A stretch of DNA of 40,099 bases, from the NCBI GenBank assembly GCA_001776865.1, contig MFDK01000010.1, forward strand, positions 2,855 to 42,953, in the 5' to 3' direction. Source of the stretch: Candidatus Daviesbacteria bacterium RIFCSPLOWO2_01_FULL_37_10. GTDB taxonomy: Bacteria; Patescibacteriota; Microgenomatia; Daviesbacterales; UBA10151. The notes beneath the pieces were generated by a model that was given only the letters and a program-made list of their open reading frames with translations, was not told the DNA's origin and did not search any database. The position numbers and the translations under genes were made by a program. Below are positions 18,275-27,030 of the stretch, piece after piece. Positions within the stretch are counted from its first letter, which is position 1; every line of letters starts with the position of its first letter.

Positions 18275-19117
18275 ATGCTTTTTAACAAAAATGCTGTTAT
18301 AACCGGCGGAGCTAGAGGAATTGGTTTTGCTATAGCAAAGGAACTGGTTAGCCGGGGCGCAAAGGTAGTTATTTGTTCCAGGACTAAGTCGGATTTAGAG
18401 AAAGCTCTTGTAAATTTAAATCAAGATCGTGAAGTTGCTTACGGTATCTTGTGCGATGTTTCTAATTTAAGTAGTTGTAAAAAGCTAATTAAATTCGCCA
18501 AAGTTAAATTAAAAAGAATTGATATTTTGGTTAATAACGCTGGAATATATGGTCCAATTGGAGCTTTTGAAAAGATAAATTTAAAAGAATGGGAAAAAGC
18601 ACTGCATATAAATTTTATGGGAATGGTTTATTGTTCGTATTTAGTAATTCCGGAAATGGAAAAAAGCGGAGCTGGAAAAATTATTAATTTATGCGGAGCA
18701 GGAGTTGGTGGAAAAAGTTTACCAAGGTTTAGCGCATATTTTAGTTCTAAATTTGCAGTTGCTGGATTTACGGAAGTATTAGCTGACGAACTAAAAGATG
18801 AAAATATTCAGGTTAATTCAATATCCCCTGGGGGAGTTAATACTTACATAAATGAATATTTACTAAAACAAGGACCAAAAAAAACGGGTAAAGAAATGTA
18901 TGAACAAGCTTTAGAGCAGAAAAAAACCGGTGGGATTCCTCCTGAACTGGCCGCAAAATTAGTTGCATTTCTTGCATCAGATGAATCAAGTCACATTACC
19001 GGAAGGCTGCTTAGCGCAAAATGGAATTCGCCGGAATCTCTAAAAAAAGTAAAATTTAGTAATAGTTTATATAAACTAAGGAGAATTGATCAGGAGTTAT
19101 TTTATGAAAAAAAATGA
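18275..19117 (+). CDS. Short-chain dehydrogenase/reductase
   Basis: AVITGGARGIGFAIAKEL, LVNNAGIYGPIG, SAYFSSKFAVAGF (intact YxxxK). Confidence 0.93.
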   Translation: MLFNKNAVITGGARGIGFAIAKELVSRGAKVVICSRTKSDLEKALVNLNQDREVAYGILCDVSNLSSCKKLIKFAKVKLKRIDILVNNAGIYGPIGAFEKINLKEWEKALHINFMGMVYCSYLVIPEMEKSGAGKIINLCGAGVGGKSLPRFSAYFSSKFAVAGFTEVLADELKDENIQVNSISPGGVNTYINEYLLKQGPKKTGKEMYEQALEQKKTGGIPPELAAKLVAFLASDESSHITGRLLSAKWNSPESLKKVKFSNSLYKLRRIDQELFYEKK

Positions 19118-20399
19118 TTTAAATATTGGAGTTTTAGGACTTTGGCATCTGGGATGTATTTATGCAACCTCTTTAGCCAAAAAAGGGTTTAAAGTAACTG
19201 GGTATGATATAAATCAAGCTGTGATTGATAATTTAAATGCAGGAAAAACTCCAATATTTGAACCGGGATTGGATATTTTATTAAAAAATCATCTTATTAA
19301 AAATCTTATCTTTACTAAAGATCCCAAGGAAGCAATAAGTAAAAAAAAATATATCTTTATAACACTGGATGTTCCGGTAAATGATGTAGATGAGCTGGAT
19401 TTAAAACCTCTAAATAAACTGTTTGACAATCTGATAAAGTATATTTCATCAAATAGCGTTATTGTTATTTCATCTCAGGTACCGGTTGGGACATGTAGAA
19501 AACTACAGGAGAGATTTACCAGATTAAATAAAAAAGTTTCAGTAATTTATTTTCCTGAGAATTTAAGACTAGGTAGTGCATATAAATCGTTTCTGGAACC
19601 GGATAGGATTATTTTAGGAGGAGAAAAAGAAGTATTGGAAAAATTTTTAAAGGATTTTGATTTTGTAAAATTTCCAAGTTTCTTAATGTCGCTGGAAAGT
19701 GCCGAAATGAGTAAGCACGCATTAAATTCATATCTTGCAACTTGTATTAGTTTCTCAAGCGAGTTAGGCGATATTTGCGAATTAATAGGAGCTAGTATGG
19801 AAGATGTAGTGAAAGCTTTGAAAAGCGAGAAAAGGGTAAGCGTTTATGCACCTTTGAATCCAGGTCTTGGTTTTGCTGGAGGAACTTTAGGAAGAGATAT
19901 AAAAACTTTAATGTCAGTTTCAGAAAAAATCGGATACAACCCTATTTTTTTAAAATCAGTTTACAAAGTAAATCAGATAAGAATAAATAATCTGGTGGAG
20001 AAAATAAAAAAAGTGTTGGGGAAAATTAAGGGTAAAAAAATCGGACTGCTTGGGTTAACATATAAACCCGGAACAAATACTCTCCGAAGGTCTATGTCTT
20101 TAGACTTGGCAAAAAAGTTAACAAAACATGGAGTAAAGATTCATGCCTTTGACCCGAAAGTTTCAGGAATGGTTAAAGGATATGAATTTGTAAAAATAGA
20201 AAAAAAATTGGAAAATTTTTTTAAGGATCTTGACATTGCAGTTTTAATGACAGAGTGGTCGGAGTTTAAAAATGATAATGTTGTAAGAAACGCTTCTTTT
20301 ATGGAAAACAAAGTAATTATAGATACAAAAAACTTTCTGGACAAAAAGTCATATGAAAACCATGGAATAAAATTACTTAGGATAGGAGAGGGTATATGA
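19104..20399 (+). CDS. UDP-glucose/GDP-mannose dehydrogenase-superfamily protein with atypical active-site loop
   Basis: IGVLGLWHLGCIYATSLAKKGFKVTGYD; SAEMSKHALNSYLATCISFSSELG; NPGLGFAGGTLGRDIKTLM; GLTYKPGTNTLRRSMSLDL. Confidence 0.9.
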   Translation: MKKNDLNIGVLGLWHLGCIYATSLAKKGFKVTGYDINQAVIDNLNAGKTPIFEPGLDILLKNHLIKNLIFTKDPKEAISKKKYIFITLDVPVNDVDELDLKPLNKLFDNLIKYISSNSVIVISSQVPVGTCRKLQERFTRLNKKVSVIYFPENLRLGSAYKSFLEPDRIILGGEKEVLEKFLKDFDFVKFPSFLMSLESAEMSKHALNSYLATCISFSSELGDICELIGASMEDVVKALKSEKRVSVYAPLNPGLGFAGGTLGRDIKTLMSVSEKIGYNPIFLKSVYKVNQIRINNLVEKIKKVLGKIKGKKIGLLGLTYKPGTNTLRRSMSLDLAKKLTKHGVKIHAFDPKVSGMVKGYEFVKIEKKLENFFKDLDIAVLMTEWSEFKNDNVVRNASFMENKVIIDTKNFLDKKSYENHGIKLLRIGEGI

Positions 20400-21370
20400 A
20401 TGTTGCCATAGTTGGAGCCGGGCTAATAGGCAGGAAAAGAGCGAGAGTGTTGCCAAAAGGAGTAAATTTAACAACTGTCTGTGATGTAAATTTAAATAAA
20501 GCTCAACACTTTGCCCGGGATTTTAAATGTAAAATAGAAACAGACTGGAGAAAAGTTGTTAAAGATTCCAAAATAGATGCAGTTATAATTTCAACAACAA
20601 ATAAATTTCTGTCGCCCATTGCAGTAGAGGCAACATTGCATGGTAAGCATGTATTAGTAGAAAAACCTGGAGCCAAAAATTTAAATGAATTAAATAAAAT
20701 TGCAAAGGTCTTCAGTGGAAAATCAGTTCTTATGTTTGGGTATAATCACCGTTATCACCCTGGAATTAAAATGGCTAAAAAAATAATTGATTCCAAAAAA
20801 TATGGTCAAGTTCTTTTTATGAGGGCTAAATATGGGCACGGTGGAAGACTTGGTTACGAGAAAGAATGGAGATTTGATAAAGACTTATCTGGAGGTGGCG
20901 AACTCTTGGATCAAGGAACTCATCTAATTGATTTAGTAAATTATTTTTGCGATGAAATGACACAAGTTCTTGGTGTAACTGGAAATCTTTTCTGGAAGTC
21001 TAAACTTGAGGACAGCGCCTTTTTCATCCTAAAAAACAAAAAAGGTACAATTGCGCAATTATCTGCTACTTGCGTTGAATGGAAAAATCTTTTTTGTTTT
21101 GAGGTAATGCTGCAGACAGCAAAAATTCAGATAGATGGACTTGGTGGAAGTTATGGCAGGGAAAAGTTAACTCTTTATAAAATGAAGCCAGCAATGGGGC
21201 AACCTGATGTGAAAGAATATATATTTGAGGAAAAAGACAATTCCTGGAAACTTGAGACTCAAGAGTTTTTTACTCGTATTAAAAAAAAGATATATAGTGA
21301 TAGGGCTATAAAAGATGTAAGGTATGTCTTGAGCATAGTGGACAAATTATACAAAAAAAATTCATTATGA
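20396..21370 (+). CDS. Gfo/Idh/MocA-family oxidoreductase
   Basis: NVAIVGAGLIGRKRARVL; HGKHVLVEKPGAKNLNEL; ELLDQGTHLIDLVNYF; ATGA overlap with upstream gene. Confidence 0.92.
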   Translation: MNVAIVGAGLIGRKRARVLPKGVNLTTVCDVNLNKAQHFARDFKCKIETDWRKVVKDSKIDAVIISTTNKFLSPIAVEATLHGKHVLVEKPGAKNLNELNKIAKVFSGKSVLMFGYNHRYHPGIKMAKKIIDSKKYGQVLFMRAKYGHGGRLGYEKEWRFDKDLSGGGELLDQGTHLIDLVNYFCDEMTQVLGVTGNLFWKSKLEDSAFFILKNKKGTIAQLSATCVEWKNLFCFEVMLQTAKIQIDGLGGSYGREKLTLYKMKPAMGQPDVKEYIFEEKDNSWKLETQEFFTRIKKKIYSDRAIKDVRYVLSIVDKLYKKNSL

Positions 21371-22320
21371 AATATTTAGTAACCGGAGGAGCAGGTTTTA
21401 TTGGTTCACATATTGTTGATGAAATACTTAAAGGCGGAGATAAAGTTATCGTTTACGATAACTTATCAACAGGAAGAAAACTTTTCGTAAAACATAATCT
21501 GAGTAATAAAAGATTTAAATTAGTTATTGGGGATGTGTTAAATACTAAAAAACTAACTAGGGAGATGAAGGGAATCGATTTTGTTCTTCATATGGCAGCA
21601 CATGCAGATGTAAGAGAAGGGTTTAAGGATCACAGCATTGATCATGTGCAGAATCTTGAAGGAACTCAGTCAGTTCTTGAGGCAATGTACAAAACTGGGG
21701 TTAAAAAAATTGCATTTGCATCAACATCTTCTGTTTACGGTGATGCAAAAGTTCATCCGACTCCGGAGGATTATCCTTTTGAATCAACATCACTATATGG
21801 TGCGACAAAGGCGGCATGTGAAAGTTATATTCAGACCTATGCAAGTTATTACGGATGGAAAGTATACATTTTCCGCTTCGTTTCTTTTATAGGAGAAAGA
21901 TACACCCATGGAATTATTTTTGATATTTTAAAAAAAGTTAAAAAAAACAAAAAAGTTTTAGAACTACTTTCAGATGGAACTCCTAAAAAATCATCAGTTT
22001 ATGTTGGTGATGGAATAGATGCTATGTTCAAAGTGATTGACTTATCAAAAGAGCAAATTAATATTTACAATATCGGACATGATGATATTTTAACGGTTGA
22101 TCAGATTGTGGATACGATTATAGAAGCTGGTAACATAAAAATTAAGAAAAAATATCTGGGAGGAAAAAAAGGCTGGATGGGAGATAATAATTTTGTACAC
22201 TTGGATAACAGTAAACTTAAAAAATTAGGCTGGAAACCAAAATTAAGTTTTAAACAAGGTATTAAGAAAACAGTAGAATATTTGCAAAGTGAAGAGTCAA
22301 AAAATTCACTTTTCCGTTAG
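21367..22320 (+). CDS. NAD-dependent nucleotide-sugar epimerase (UDP-glucose 4-epimerase-like)
   Basis: YLVTGGAGFIGSHIVDEIL; STSSVYGDAKVHPTPEDYPFESTSLYGATKAACE (intact YxxxK). Confidence 0.9.
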   Translation: MKYLVTGGAGFIGSHIVDEILKGGDKVIVYDNLSTGRKLFVKHNLSNKRFKLVIGDVLNTKKLTREMKGIDFVLHMAAHADVREGFKDHSIDHVQNLEGTQSVLEAMYKTGVKKIAFASTSSVYGDAKVHPTPEDYPFESTSLYGATKAACESYIQTYASYYGWKVYIFRFVSFIGERYTHGIIFDILKKVKKNKKVLELLSDGTPKKSSVYVGDGIDAMFKVIDLSKEQINIYNIGHDDILTVDQIVDTIIEAGNIKIKKKYLGGKKGWMGDNNFVHLDNSKLKKLGWKPKLSFKQGIKKTVEYLQSEESKNSLFR

Positions 22321-22817
22321 GGATCAGAACTAAATTTATCTAATGGAATTCTGGGTGTTCCCGAAGTAATCCATGGATACGCTTGCTTTGATGTAGGTAA
22401 TGAGTGTAAATATACTAAAAGATTTTCGGTAGTACCATGATGGGTTATTTGGATTTGATAGTTTCTAAGAAATTCTTTGTATGATGGTAGAGAAGTAAAT
22501 TCGTGAATAAACTCAGTAGTTGCAAAACCGAACCCCTCTGGTGAGGTTAATCTTACAGCACAAAGACCGTACACTCTTTCACTAGCTGGTTCATCAGGCA
22601 CAAAAAACCAGCCATATCTAATTCTTTGAGTTCCGTATAAATGTCCGTCTCCAGGTACAGTTTCCCCCTCACCATATGACACTTTGGTGTAACCTTCGTC
22701 TAGTTTCTGGGTAATATAATCGATTCTTGTTATACCTAAGCCCTGTATACACTTTGGATCAGATGAAAATAAAGATTGGATTTCTGTCATAAGGTTATCT
22801 TGGAAACATTCTAACAT
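22317..22817 (-). CDS. Uncharacterised protein
   Basis: 166-aa intact ORF in an otherwise empty minus-strand slot between two plus operons; no family recognised. Confidence 0.6.
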   Translation of the reverse strand: MLECFQDNLMTEIQSLFSSDPKCIQGLGITRIDYITQKLDEGYTKVSYGEGETVPGDGHLYGTQRIRYGWFFVPDEPASERVYGLCAVRLTSPEGFGFATTEFIHEFTSLPSYKEFLRNYQIQITHHGTTENLLVYLHSLPTSKQAYPWITSGTPRIPLDKFSSDP

Positions 22818-22914
22818 AAGATTTGATTAAAATCAATTTTTTGCAACTCGAGTCTATAACCTATGATAGTTGTATTTAAGTTCCAAATAAGATAAATTAG
22901 AGAATACTTTTTAT

Positions 22915-23685
22915 ATGGAAAACGCATTTATCAAAGGTCTGTGGACAAATTTTACTGAAACTCTTGGAACAACTATAATCCATCCTCAATATACAGTTTT
23001 AAGGTTTCAGAGAGAAGCAATTATAGAGGCAAAAAGGTATGCTAAGGGAAAATTGATTGACATTGGATGCGGACGTATGCCATATAGGAAAGAACTGGAG
23101 CCACTTGTTGAATCGTATATTGGGGTGGATCATCCGAATGTTTCTAAGCTCTATAGTGGAGGATATAAACCGGAAGTTTTGGCAAATGCTAAAAAGCTTC
23201 CTTTTAAAAATAATATGTTTGATATTGCGTTATTGCTTCAGGTTTTAGAGCACGTTGATGACCCGGGAAAAGTAGTAAAAGAAGCCGCCAGAGTTTTGAA
23301 ACCTAATGGAGTATTAATTATTTCTATACCCTTTTTTTATCCACTACATGATATGCCTTATGATTTCGGCAGGTATACAAAGACCGCTCTTAAAAGTTTT
23401 ATTGATGGAGCACATCTGCGTATTATTAAGATTGAGACACAAGGAAGATTTTTCGAATTTTGGCTGCAGATGTTAAATACTTTTCTTATCAAACGGATAA
23501 ATGACATGTTTAAAAATTTAAATTTGCCAACAATTATTTTACTTATTCCGACTATTATTTTAGCTGTGCCACTTATCTTAGTTAATAATTTTCTAATACT
23601 TATTATTAAAAGATTATCTCAAGTAGTTCCAAGATATCCGGATTATTTTCCACTGGATTATTTGGTAGTTGCAAGGAAAAAGTAA
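22915..23685 (+). CDS. Class I SAM-dependent methyltransferase (Methyltransf_11-like)
   Basis: KLIDIGCGRMPYRKEL; FDIALLLQVLEHVDDPGKVVKEAARVLKPNGVLIISIPF. Confidence 0.88.
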   Translation: MENAFIKGLWTNFTETLGTTIIHPQYTVLRFQREAIIEAKRYAKGKLIDIGCGRMPYRKELEPLVESYIGVDHPNVSKLYSGGYKPEVLANAKKLPFKNNMFDIALLLQVLEHVDDPGKVVKEAARVLKPNGVLIISIPFFYPLHDMPYDFGRYTKTALKSFIDGAHLRIIKIETQGRFFEFWLQMLNTFLIKRINDMFKNLNLPTIILLIPTIILAVPLILVNNFLILIIKRLSQVVPRYPDYFPLDYLVVARKK

Positions 23686-24917
23686 TGAAGACGCGAAAGA
23701 CTAGAGTTCTTGTATTAACAAGCTCGTTTCCCCGTTATAAAAATGACTGGTGGCAGCAAGCCATTTTAAGTATTTACTCTAATATGGATAAAGATAATTA
23801 CGACATTACTGTTATCGCGCCAAGCAGTCCCGGAGCTAAGTCTAGTGAGGATATAGAGGAGGTTCATGTTAAAAGATTTAAATACTTCTTTCCGTCCTCA
23901 CTGCAGCTTTTAACATCAGGTGAGGGGGTACTTTATTCTAGTAGAAAAAATAAATTTTTGGGTAAAGTTCAAATAATTACTTTTGTTTTAGCAGAAACTT
24001 TATTGGTAATCAAAACTTTGGCAAAAAATGATTTTGATATTATACATGCAAACTGGATTATACCTCAGGGAATAGTTGCTATAATTGCAAAATTTTTTTT
24101 CAAAAAGCCCGTTATTATAACTATTCATGGTACTGATATATTTTCCTTAAAAAAATTTGATTTTCTTAAAGCCTTAAGTTTGAAGTATTGTGATATTTGT
24201 ACAACCAATAGCAGTGCTACATATAAAGCGGCAAATAAAATTTATCCCAGTGAAGAGATTAAGATTATCCCGATGGGGGTAGATGTAAATTTGTTTGATC
24301 CTAAGAAAAAAGATGTTTTTTGGAAGAAAGAATTCGGGGAGAATGCAAGAATTATTTTAGGAGTTGGCAGGTTAATAAAATGGAAGGGATTTGAATATTT
24401 GGTAAGGTCGTTCCCCTTTGTATTAAACAAATTTCCGGAAGCAAAGCTCATAATTATCGGTAAAGGTCCAGAGGAAGAAAATCTTAAAAAATTAGCTCTG
24501 AAATTAAACCTTAAAATAGGTAAGAATATTTTTTTCCCTGACCATTTTTCAGCTAATAAATTGCCTGGAATTTATGCTGCCAGTGATGTAGTTGTTTCGC
24601 CGTCAATCACTGACTTTCAAACAGGAGAGAAAGAAGGTCAGGGTAATGTTGTTTTGGAGGCGCGTGCTTCAGGAGTACCTGTTATAGCCAGTAGATCTGG
24701 TGGATTAATTGATACAATTGATGGGACATCAACAGGATTACTATTTGAGGAAAGAAATTACAAGGAGCTGTCAGAAAAAATTATCTATCTTTTGTCGGAT
24801 AAAAAGATATGGAGAAAATTTTCCGAAAACGGCTTAAAATATGTAAGGAAAAATTATTCATGGAAAAAAGTAAGCAAGAGATTTGGAGAACTTTATGAGG
24901 AAATTACTAAACGCTAA
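23685..24917 (+). CDS. Glycosyltransferase family 4
   Basis: TRVLVLTSSFPRYKNDWWQQAIL; ILGVGRLIKWKGFEYLVRSF; VVLEARASGVPVIASRSGG. Confidence 0.92.
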   Translation: MKTRKTRVLVLTSSFPRYKNDWWQQAILSIYSNMDKDNYDITVIAPSSPGAKSSEDIEEVHVKRFKYFFPSSLQLLTSGEGVLYSSRKNKFLGKVQIITFVLAETLLVIKTLAKNDFDIIHANWIIPQGIVAIIAKFFFKKPVIITIHGTDIFSLKKFDFLKALSLKYCDICTTNSSATYKAANKIYPSEEIKIIPMGVDVNLFDPKKKDVFWKKEFGENARIILGVGRLIKWKGFEYLVRSFPFVLNKFPEAKLIIIGKGPEEENLKKLALKLNLKIGKNIFFPDHFSANKLPGIYAASDVVVSPSITDFQTGEKEGQGNVVLEARASGVPVIASRSGGLIDTIDGTSTGLLFEERNYKELSEKIIYLLSDKKIWRKFSENGLKYVRKNYSWKKVSKRFGELYEEITKR

Positions 24918-27030
24918 CCTTTTCTTTGTTTTTTTGGTTCCGGTAGCATTTTTAGTCGTATCCATTTTGACTTTGAATGATTATGGTATCAACTGGGATT
25001 CGCCCAAACATTTTATCCGCGGTCAATCCTATCTTCATTTTATTTTGACTGGTAAGCGCGATTTTCTTGATTTGCCAGTTTATCAAATAATGAAGGGCGA
25101 ACCGGATTATGTTGATTTCAACGTAGAAGGTGTAACTAATAGTGGAATAGTTAAGGAGAGGAGTTTGGAAATTACTAATGTGCGTCGAAGTTATTTTCAG
25201 TCGGATTTTTATACATTTGACTATTTTATGACCAAACATATTCATACTCATCCGGAAGTGAACGATTTATTGTTGGCAGCTACTAACTACATTTTTTACC
25301 AAAAAATGGGAGTGATGGGTGATATTGAATCTTATCATTTTTTTATAGTTCTGGTAACTTTTGCGCTAGTTGCTGCAGTTTCCTTTTGGACATACAGACA
25401 GTTTGGCAGTCTTGCATCAATTGTTTCATCGGTCTCGCTGGTATCATATCCTTTAGTTTTTTCTGAATTACATTTTAATGTTAAAGATCCAATACTGATG
25501 TCTTTTTTTGGATTGTCCATCCTATCTTTCCACCACGGTGTTTTAAGAAATAAATCGATCTATATACTTTTGTCTTCGGTTTTTGCCGGCTTTGCCCTGG
25601 GAACTAAGTTTAATGCATTTTTTCTGATACCTATTTTAGGCCTTTGGTTTTTATTTGTTGTTTTTAAAAGATATCGGGAAAAAGGGAAGAGGCTTAAACT
25701 AATTGATCTTCTAGGCGGATGGAATGTATTAATTGCGTTTTTCATATTTCCATTCATTTCACTATTCATACTTTATATTTTTTCGCCGTATCTCTGGATA
25801 GATCCTGTTGGCCATTTTATGGAAATAGTTGAGTATTATAAAAGTATAGGAACTGAAACCTTAACCCCTGAAATGTCGAGATTTTTGGTGAGGGGTTGGA
25901 ATACGTATCCTGTTTTTTGGATTATTATTACTACTCCGTTGCCGATTTTGTTTGTATTCACAGTTGGAATTTGCTATTCTATGTTTTTGCTTTTCAGAGA
26001 AAAAAGTGAGATGACCTTTTTAATTCTGTTGTGGTTTTTTATACCAATAGTTAGAGTAATTTGGCCCGGTACAAATATATATGGTGGTGTACGGCAAATA
26101 ATGGAATTTATCCCGGCTATGGCAATACTTTCTGGAGTGGGAGCAAATTGGTTAGTAACAAATACAGTTAAGGCTACAAGTTACAAGTTAAGGAATATTT
26201 TGCAAATTATCTTGTTATTTGTTATTTGTTATTTGTTACTTTTGCCTATTATTAAGTATCATCCAAACCAAAATGTATATTTTAATAAGCTTATTGGAGG
26301 ACTCAAAGGAGCAAAAGAGAAAAATATGCCTTCCTGGGGAAATACTTATGGCAATGTTTATTTACAGGGAATTGAATGGCTAAATGATAATGTCGAAAAA
26401 GATGCGAAGCTTGCATTGCCTGTAAATTATATCAGTTCAATACCCAGGCTTAAACTCAGAGGTGATATAGATCTTGATAATCATTACTTTAGCGGGACGA
26501 ATAGAGAAGGTGAATATGCTATGGAAATGGATTATGATTGGCCGTTAAAGTCTAGATATAAGTATTCATATTATGATACATTTCTGGATCCTGTTTATGA
26601 GGCCAAGGTGGATGGGGTTACTCTTCTTAAGATATGGAAAAATGAAATTAAGCACACTAAAGTAAAATATCTGAAAAACGAATTAATTCTAAAACCGTCC
26701 TCTGTAAAAATTGAACAGCAAAAATTAGTAATTAATTTTACTGATAGGGTTTATCTTACTAAATTAGTTTTGGATTATTCAACAAATAATTGTGAGAAAA
26801 AATTGGGTGACGCTTATATCTCTTTGTCTGATGATGGTAAAAACTTTATTAGGGAGCCGAATCCATTGTTTGACCCTGAATCACCAGAATCTTCGCCCGG
26901 AATGGATGAAGACACTTTTGTTTATATGTTTGCTGCAAAATCAGCTCGTTCGATTGTCCTGAACACACAAAATTCCCATTCTTGTATTTTGAAAGATTAC
27001 AATGTTAAAGTAATGGGGTTTCCAAGATGA
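24895..27030 (+). CDS. PMT/ArnT-like membrane glycosyltransferase, paralogue B
   Basis: DYGINWDSPKHFIRGQSYLHFILTGK; IYGGVRQIMEFIPAMAILSGVG; YHPNQNVYFNKLIGGLKGAKEKNMPSWGNTYGNVYLQGIEWLN. Confidence 0.8.
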   Translation: MRKLLNANLFFVFLVPVAFLVVSILTLNDYGINWDSPKHFIRGQSYLHFILTGKRDFLDLPVYQIMKGEPDYVDFNVEGVTNSGIVKERSLEITNVRRSYFQSDFYTFDYFMTKHIHTHPEVNDLLLAATNYIFYQKMGVMGDIESYHFFIVLVTFALVAAVSFWTYRQFGSLASIVSSVSLVSYPLVFSELHFNVKDPILMSFFGLSILSFHHGVLRNKSIYILLSSVFAGFALGTKFNAFFLIPILGLWFLFVVFKRYREKGKRLKLIDLLGGWNVLIAFFIFPFISLFILYIFSPYLWIDPVGHFMEIVEYYKSIGTETLTPEMSRFLVRGWNTYPVFWIIITTPLPILFVFTVGICYSMFLLFREKSEMTFLILLWFFIPIVRVIWPGTNIYGGVRQIMEFIPAMAILSGVGANWLVTNTVKATSYKLRNILQIILLFVICYLLLLPIIKYHPNQNVYFNKLIGGLKGAKEKNMPSWGNTYGNVYLQGIEWLNDNVEKDAKLALPVNYISSIPRLKLRGDIDLDNHYFSGTNREGEYAMEMDYDWPLKSRYKYSYYDTFLDPVYEAKVDGVTLLKIWKNEIKHTKVKYLKNELILKPSSVKIEQQKLVINFTDRVYLTKLVLDYSTNNCEKKLGDAYISLSDDGKNFIREPNPLFDPESPESSPGMDEDTFVYMFAAKSARSIVLNTQNSHSCILKDYNVKVMGFPR
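26212..26239 (+). repeat. Four tandem copies of a 7-nt unit (TTGTTAT x3, TTGTTAC) inside GT paralogue B
   Basis: Read directly: ttgttat ttgttat ttgttat ttgttac. Confidence 0.9.

Noticed and set aside
26212-26239. Possible CRISPR-like array
   Set aside because: Unit is 7 nt with no spacers and lies in a coding frame; it is a simple tandem repeat.
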